DNA of 38,087 nucleotides from Gammaproteobacteria bacterium (GTDB lineage Bacteria; Pseudomonadota; Gammaproteobacteria; Pseudomonadales; Pseudohongiellaceae), in the NCBI GenBank assembly GCA_030645995.1, contig JAUSMU010000121.1, positions 1 to 38,087 of the forward strand, in the 5' to 3' direction. The translations under genes were made by a program, and so were the position numbers. Positions 34,705 to 38,087 of this stretch are shown here, piece after piece (positions within the stretch are counted from its first letter, which is position 1; every line of letters begins with the position of its first letter). A model generated the notes under the pieces. The model ran no database searches and was not told the DNA's origin. It was given only the letters and a program-made list of their open reading frames with translations.

Positions 34705-37083
34705 ATGATCCGGAATAGAGTACTAGGCCAGCTGCTGGTGATCCTGCTTGTCTGTGTTGGCTTGTTCGTCGGTTTTTACCTGCTCATGCTGCGTAGCTAT
34801 GAGCGGTTGGAAGAGGCAGATCTTGAGCTGAATCGGCGTCGGGTACTCAATGCCATGGATCTGGAGATAGAGCGCCTTGATGAGGTGACCCGGGGCTGGG
34901 CGGCCAGCGGCGTTCTGAATCTGATGGTGACTTTTCCTGCGATGACTCCATATCGCGATATGTTCATCAATGCCATTTCCGGTAGTTTCGATATTCGCGA
35001 GCTCGCCGTGGTCGGAGCAGACAACCGAATGATCGTGGCAAGGGAAAGCGAGCCCGACAACGAGCAAGTCGACTTGCCGCTGGATGAGAACTCGCCCTTC
35101 GTCAGTGCCGTGCTGCAGTCCGGCCTGGCGAGGCACCTTCAAGTGGCGAGTGCCCACAAGGGGCTGGCCTTCATAGACGGAACTATTCATCTTGTCAGCT
35201 CTCATCCAAATCTGGATTTCGAAGGGAAGCTGGGAGCTTCCGCATTAGTAGCCGCCATTCACTACAACGAGGCGGCTGTCGTGAGGCTGGAGGGAATTGT
35301 AGAACAAAAGGTAACGATAAAGCCTCTTGAGGAGTTTCAGGCGGACCTTCAGAATCAGAAGATTCTGGAATTAATTCGAAACAATCCAAGCGGTTCCAGT
35401 TTCGTGCCGGCCAGTCAGTCTCTCCTGTACAGTTACACACTTCTGAATGACTACCAGGGTACTCCGGCGTTCATTCTGCAGATCGGTGCTCAGCGCAATT
35501 TCTTCGCGCAGGCCTCGCAGACGCTATTGATTGTCGGTCTCGGTGGTGGGCTGATGTTTCTCGTGCTGATTGCCTGGTTCCTCGTCTTTCTCGACAAGTC
35601 TGTGTTGCGGCGCCTGCAGCGGCTCAGTGCTGCCGTAGAGGAACTCGACGACGCACACTTGCAGCAGCGCCTTCCTGTTCGTGGTCGTGATGAGATCAGT
35701 GCCTTCAGTATGGCCTTCAACGGTCTGCTCGATTCCCTGCAAATCAGTCAGAAAGCACTGGTGCAGCAGGCGACGCACGATGCCCTGACGGGTTTGATCA
35801 ATCGGCACCAGTTCGAGTATGAGCTGGAAGCGGCGCTCCATGCCGTGCGCGGAAATGTTCACTCACATCACCTGCTGTTCCTTGATCTTGATCGCTTCAA
35901 GATTGTCAACGACAGTTGCGGGCATATGGCCGGAGACATCGTCCTCAAAGACCTGGCCACGCTGATGCAAGCGCAACTGCGCAGCACGGATGTCATCGGT
36001 AGAATTGGTGGTGACGAGTTCGGAGTGATACTGCTGGATTGCGATCCGGTGATGGCGCGAGAGCTGGCGGGAAATATTCGCGAAGCCGTATCGGCATTCC
36101 GTTTCGAGGCGGAAAGCCGCCAATTCACTTTCGGCGCCAGCATCGGGCTCGTGAATCTAAACGCGCTGGGCATGACTACACGCGCGGCAGCGCTGACGAT
36201 CGCCGATTCCGCGTGTCGCATTGCGAAGAATGCCGGACGTAATCGTATTCATGAGCATCGTGGGCAGGATGAACGATTGAGTCAGCAGTTGCAGCAAACG
36301 CTCTGGGTAAATCGCATTACCGAAGCGCTGGAGAAGGATCGTTTCATCCTGTATTTTCAGAAAATCATGAGTCTGGAGCCAGGTAACCCACGTTGCTGTG
36401 CCGAAGTCCTTCTGCGTCTGCGTGGCGAAGATGGTGATGTGATAGCACCGGGCTCGTTTCTGCCTGCCGCCGAGCGCTACCGCATGATGGGGCAGATTGA
36501 TCGCTGGGTAATTACCCATTTTTTCCGATGGTTTGCTGCCCATGTCGATCAGCTGGATGGTATCGCCTGTTTTTCTGTCAACCTCTCGGGACAGTCTCTG
36601 GGAGATCCAGAGTTTCTGGATTTCCTGTCTACCGAGCTGACGCGTCATCAGATGCCTGTCAATCGCATCTGGTTCGAGATCACCGAGACGTCACTGATTG
36701 AAAATCTGGCGTACACCGGCAAATTCATCCGCTCTCTCAAAGAGTTCGGTTGCCGCTTCGCGCTGGATGATTTTGGGGCCGGCATGTCGTCGTTTACCTA
36801 TCTGCGCAATCTGCCCGTTGATGTGCTGAAGATAGAGGGCATGTTCTGCAAGAACATTCGTACGTCAGCCATCGACAGAGCAATGGTGAAGTCGATCAAC
36901 GAGATTGGCCACCTGATGAATCTGATGACGGTGGCGGAGTATGTGGAGACTCCGGAGGTCATGGCCATCTGCCAGGAACTGGGTATCGATTATGCGCAGG
37001 GCTATCATCTACACAGGCCCGAGCCTCTGGAGAATTGTCTGGCACTTCGTTGCGAGACTGTTCAGGCCCAGACCCAGGTCTAG
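34705..37083 (+). CDS. CHASE4-like/HAMP/GGDEF/EAL membrane cyclic di-GMP enzyme
   Basis: A 792-residue inner-membrane protein. TM1 (about 8-28) and TM2 (about 272-297) enclose a periplasmic CHASE4-like sensor; a HAMP linker (298-350), a GGDEF domain and an EAL domain follow. The cyclase motif GGDEF (435-439) and the I-site RSTD (426-429) are intact. In the EAL domain the motif reads EVL (567-569), keeping the catalytic Glu; N626, E658, D688-D689, K709 and the QGY near the end are present, with KIEG in place of the usual KIDG. Both activities are possible. ATG 34705 is preferred over GTG 34690 because AGGTGAG then serves as ribosome site. Its stop overlaps the convergent amidase stop by four bases. 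Confidence 0.93.
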   Translation: MIRNRVLGQLLVILLVCVGLFVGFYLLMLRSYERLEEADLELNRRRVLNAMDLEIERLDEVTRGWAASGVLNLMVTFPAMTPYRDMFINAISGSFDIRELAVVGADNRMIVARESEPDNEQVDLPLDENSPFVSAVLQSGLARHLQVASAHKGLAFIDGTIHLVSSHPNLDFEGKLGASALVAAIHYNEAAVVRLEGIVEQKVTIKPLEEFQADLQNQKILELIRNNPSGSSFVPASQSLLYSYTLLNDYQGTPAFILQIGAQRNFFAQASQTLLIVGLGGGLMFLVLIAWFLVFLDKSVLRRLQRLSAAVEELDDAHLQQRLPVRGRDEISAFSMAFNGLLDSLQISQKALVQQATHDALTGLINRHQFEYELEAALHAVRGNVHSHHLLFLDLDRFKIVNDSCGHMAGDIVLKDLATLMQAQLRSTDVIGRIGGDEFGVILLDCDPVMARELAGNIREAVSAFRFEAESRQFTFGASIGLVNLNALGMTTRAAALTIADSACRIAKNAGRNRIHEHRGQDERLSQQLQQTLWVNRITEALEKDRFILYFQKIMSLEPGNPRCCAEVLLRLRGEDGDVIAPGSFLPAAERYRMMGQIDRWVITHFFRWFAAHVDQLDGIACFSVNLSGQSLGDPEFLDFLSTELTRHQMPVNRIWFEITETSLIENLAYTGKFIRSLKEFGCRFALDDFGAGMSSFTYLRNLPVDVLKIEGMFCKNIRTSAIDRAMVKSINEIGHLMNLMTVAEYVETPEVMAICQELGIDYAQGYHLHRPEPLENCLALRCETVQAQTQV

Positions 37084-38087
37084 GGCTCTTGCAGGACGGG
37101 TGGTTTGCGAGCCTGGCTCAATTGTTCATATGCATAGGCCATCCCCAGCAGCTGTGGTTCCGAGAATTCCCCGCCGATGAAACTGATGCCGATTGGAAAG
37201 CCATCGATGTAGCCCGCTGGCACGGTGATGCTGGGATATCCTGCGACGGCGGCGAGACTGGAGTTGGAAATATAGCCCTCGGTGTTGTCGCCTGCAGGGT
37301 TGACCAGCCAGCCGACGCTGTTGGTCGGTGCCACCAGCGCATCGAGTTCCATCTGCTGCAGCGCCGAATTGATATTAGTCTGGCTCAGGGCCTTGCTCAT
37401 GCCCAGCGCCGACAGGTACTCCCCGTCTCCAAGGTCACCCTTCTCCTGAGCAAGCAGGAACAGTTCCTGTCCGAAGTCCGCCAGCTCGATGGCGGCATTA
37501 TCTTCGTTGAAACGAATCAGGTCTGTCAGGTCCTGCATCGCTCCTCCGCGTTCATAGAGGTAATTGTTCAGATCGTTCTTGAATTCGAAGAGCAGCACCT
37601 CGGTCTCCGCCGCATTGAAGGAGCTCCGTGGGCGAATGCCCAAGTCCTCCAGTTCAGCACCAGCAGCGCGCAGAATCTCCAGCTGTTGTTCCATCAACGC
37701 ATCCAAGGCGGCATTCTTGCCAAAGTCCTGGCGCAAGACCCCAATGCGCTTGCCGCGCAGCCCGTCTGCCTGCAGAGCGAGGGTGTAATCCACGGGATTG
37801 CGTGTGTGCGCATTAGTGGTGATGTCATCTTCGGGGTCTGCCGCCACCAGCGCATTGAGCAGCAGCGCGGCGTCTCTGACGCTGCGGGTCATCGGACCGG
37901 CTGTGTCCTGGCTGTGTGCGATGGGGATGATGCCGACGCGGGAGATCAGGCCAAGACTGGGTTTCATGCCGACTATGCTGTTGTGGGCCGCCGGGCAGAG
38001 AATCGAGCCATCCGTCTCGGTGCCGATGGCGAGCACGGCCAAATTGGCGGCCACCGCCACGGCGGAACCCGAGCTGGAGCCGCAGGG
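37080..38087 (-). CDS. Amidase signature family protein, 5' end outside window
   Basis: The frame is open to the window edge, so about 336 C-terminal residues are present. The edge falls in the amidase signature: [14 protein letters not shown] carries the cis-serine and is followed by [12 protein letters not shown], which carries the nucleophilic serine. The catalytic lysine should lie upstream, outside the window. The remaining sequence ([54 protein letters not shown]) is typical of the family. It is not a GatA of the usual kind: the middle region ([24 protein letters not shown]) resembles stand-alone, often secreted amidases. The substrate is unknown. Confidence 0.93.
   Translation of the reverse strand, partial: PCGSSSGSAVAVAANLAVLAIGTETDGSILCPAAHNSIVGMKPSLGLISRVGIIPIAHSQDTAGPMTRSVRDAALLLNALVAADPEDDITTNAHTRNPVDYTLALQADGLRGKRIGVLRQDFGKNAALDALMEQQLEILRAAGAELEDLGIRPRSSFNAAETEVLLFEFKNDLNNYLYERGGAMQDLTDLIRFNEDNAAIELADFGQELFLLAQEKGDLGDGEYLSALGMSKALSQTNINSALQQMELDALVAPTNSVGWLVNPAGDNTEGYISNSSLAAVAGYPSITVPAGYIDGFPIGISFIGGEFSEPQLLGMAYAYEQLSQARKPPVLQEP

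Noticed and set aside
32582..37083. Chemotaxis operon, suggested by the CheC-like domain.
   Set aside because: No CheA, CheW, CheY partner, methyl-accepting protein or flagellar gene is nearby; cyclic di-GMP signalling explains the neighbours better.

Overview
The window is a gene-dense stretch of a gammaproteobacterial chromosome. It most likely comes from the Pseudomonadales/Cellvibrionales side of the class and probably from an aquatic organism. Two runs of genes resemble, from memory, arrangements in Pseudomonas: trpGDC followed by a CRP/Vfr-type regulator, an OsmC-like protein and coq7, and dsbD-aroQ-accB-accC-prmA-(DUF3426)-dusB-fis-purH-purD. Here the two runs sit next to each other, and fabA-fabB is attached to the second. 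No taxonomic marker such as 16S rRNA is present, so the placement is an inference.

Layout. 1-619: 3' end of an NHL beta-propeller protein. 812-4066: a small anaerobic block with hemN, an FNR/Anr-type regulator with its four cluster cysteines, and ompW; matches to the FNR site precede hemN and ompW. 4160-5453: a glutathione S-transferase and a hemolysin III/PAQR membrane protein. 5521-8343: trpG-trpD-trpC-dgkA. 8452-9228: an unrecognised membrane-anchored coiled-coil protein. 9250-10544: a CRP-type regulator divergent from an OsmC-like protein. 10554-22546 (all minus strand, read right to left): fabA, fabB, a stand-alone DsbD alpha domain, aroQ, accB, accC, prmA, a DUF3426 zinc-ribbon protein, dusB, fis, purH, purD, coq7. 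22821-26590: GDP-mannose pyrophosphorylase, galU and phosphomannomutase, which supply nucleotide sugars. 26592-26655: a REPIN-like inverted repeat. 26629-30138 (minus): pgi, a RimB-RimK fusion and a GNAT acetyltransferase. 30331-30408: tRNA-Thr. 30660-32516: two related secreted proteins of unknown function. 32582-37083: three signalling proteins, REC-CheC-like, PAS-GGDEF and CHASE4-HAMP-GGDEF-EAL, which connect to cyclic di-GMP. 37080-38087 (minus): an amidase cut by the window end.

How the parts fit together. The acc and fab genes together cover malonyl-CoA formation and unsaturated fatty-acid synthesis. The fis operon is next to purine synthesis and ribosome/tRNA modification. Hexose-phosphate interconversion (pgi, phosphomannomutase) and nucleotide-sugar synthesis lie near cyclic di-GMP enzymes, which fits exopolysaccharide control, but the sequence does not prove that link. 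No intergenic stretch exceeds 300 bases. No insertion sequence, prophage, CRISPR array or plasmid gene was seen.

No clearly new defence or mobile system is visible. The most unusual items are the DsbD gene reduced to its alpha domain, the REPIN arm that encodes the end of the GNAT protein, the RimB-RimK fusion, a possible leaderless FNR-controlled hemN transcript, a repeat-derived insertion in the GDP-mannose pyrophosphorylase, and the pair of secreted proteins of unknown function.
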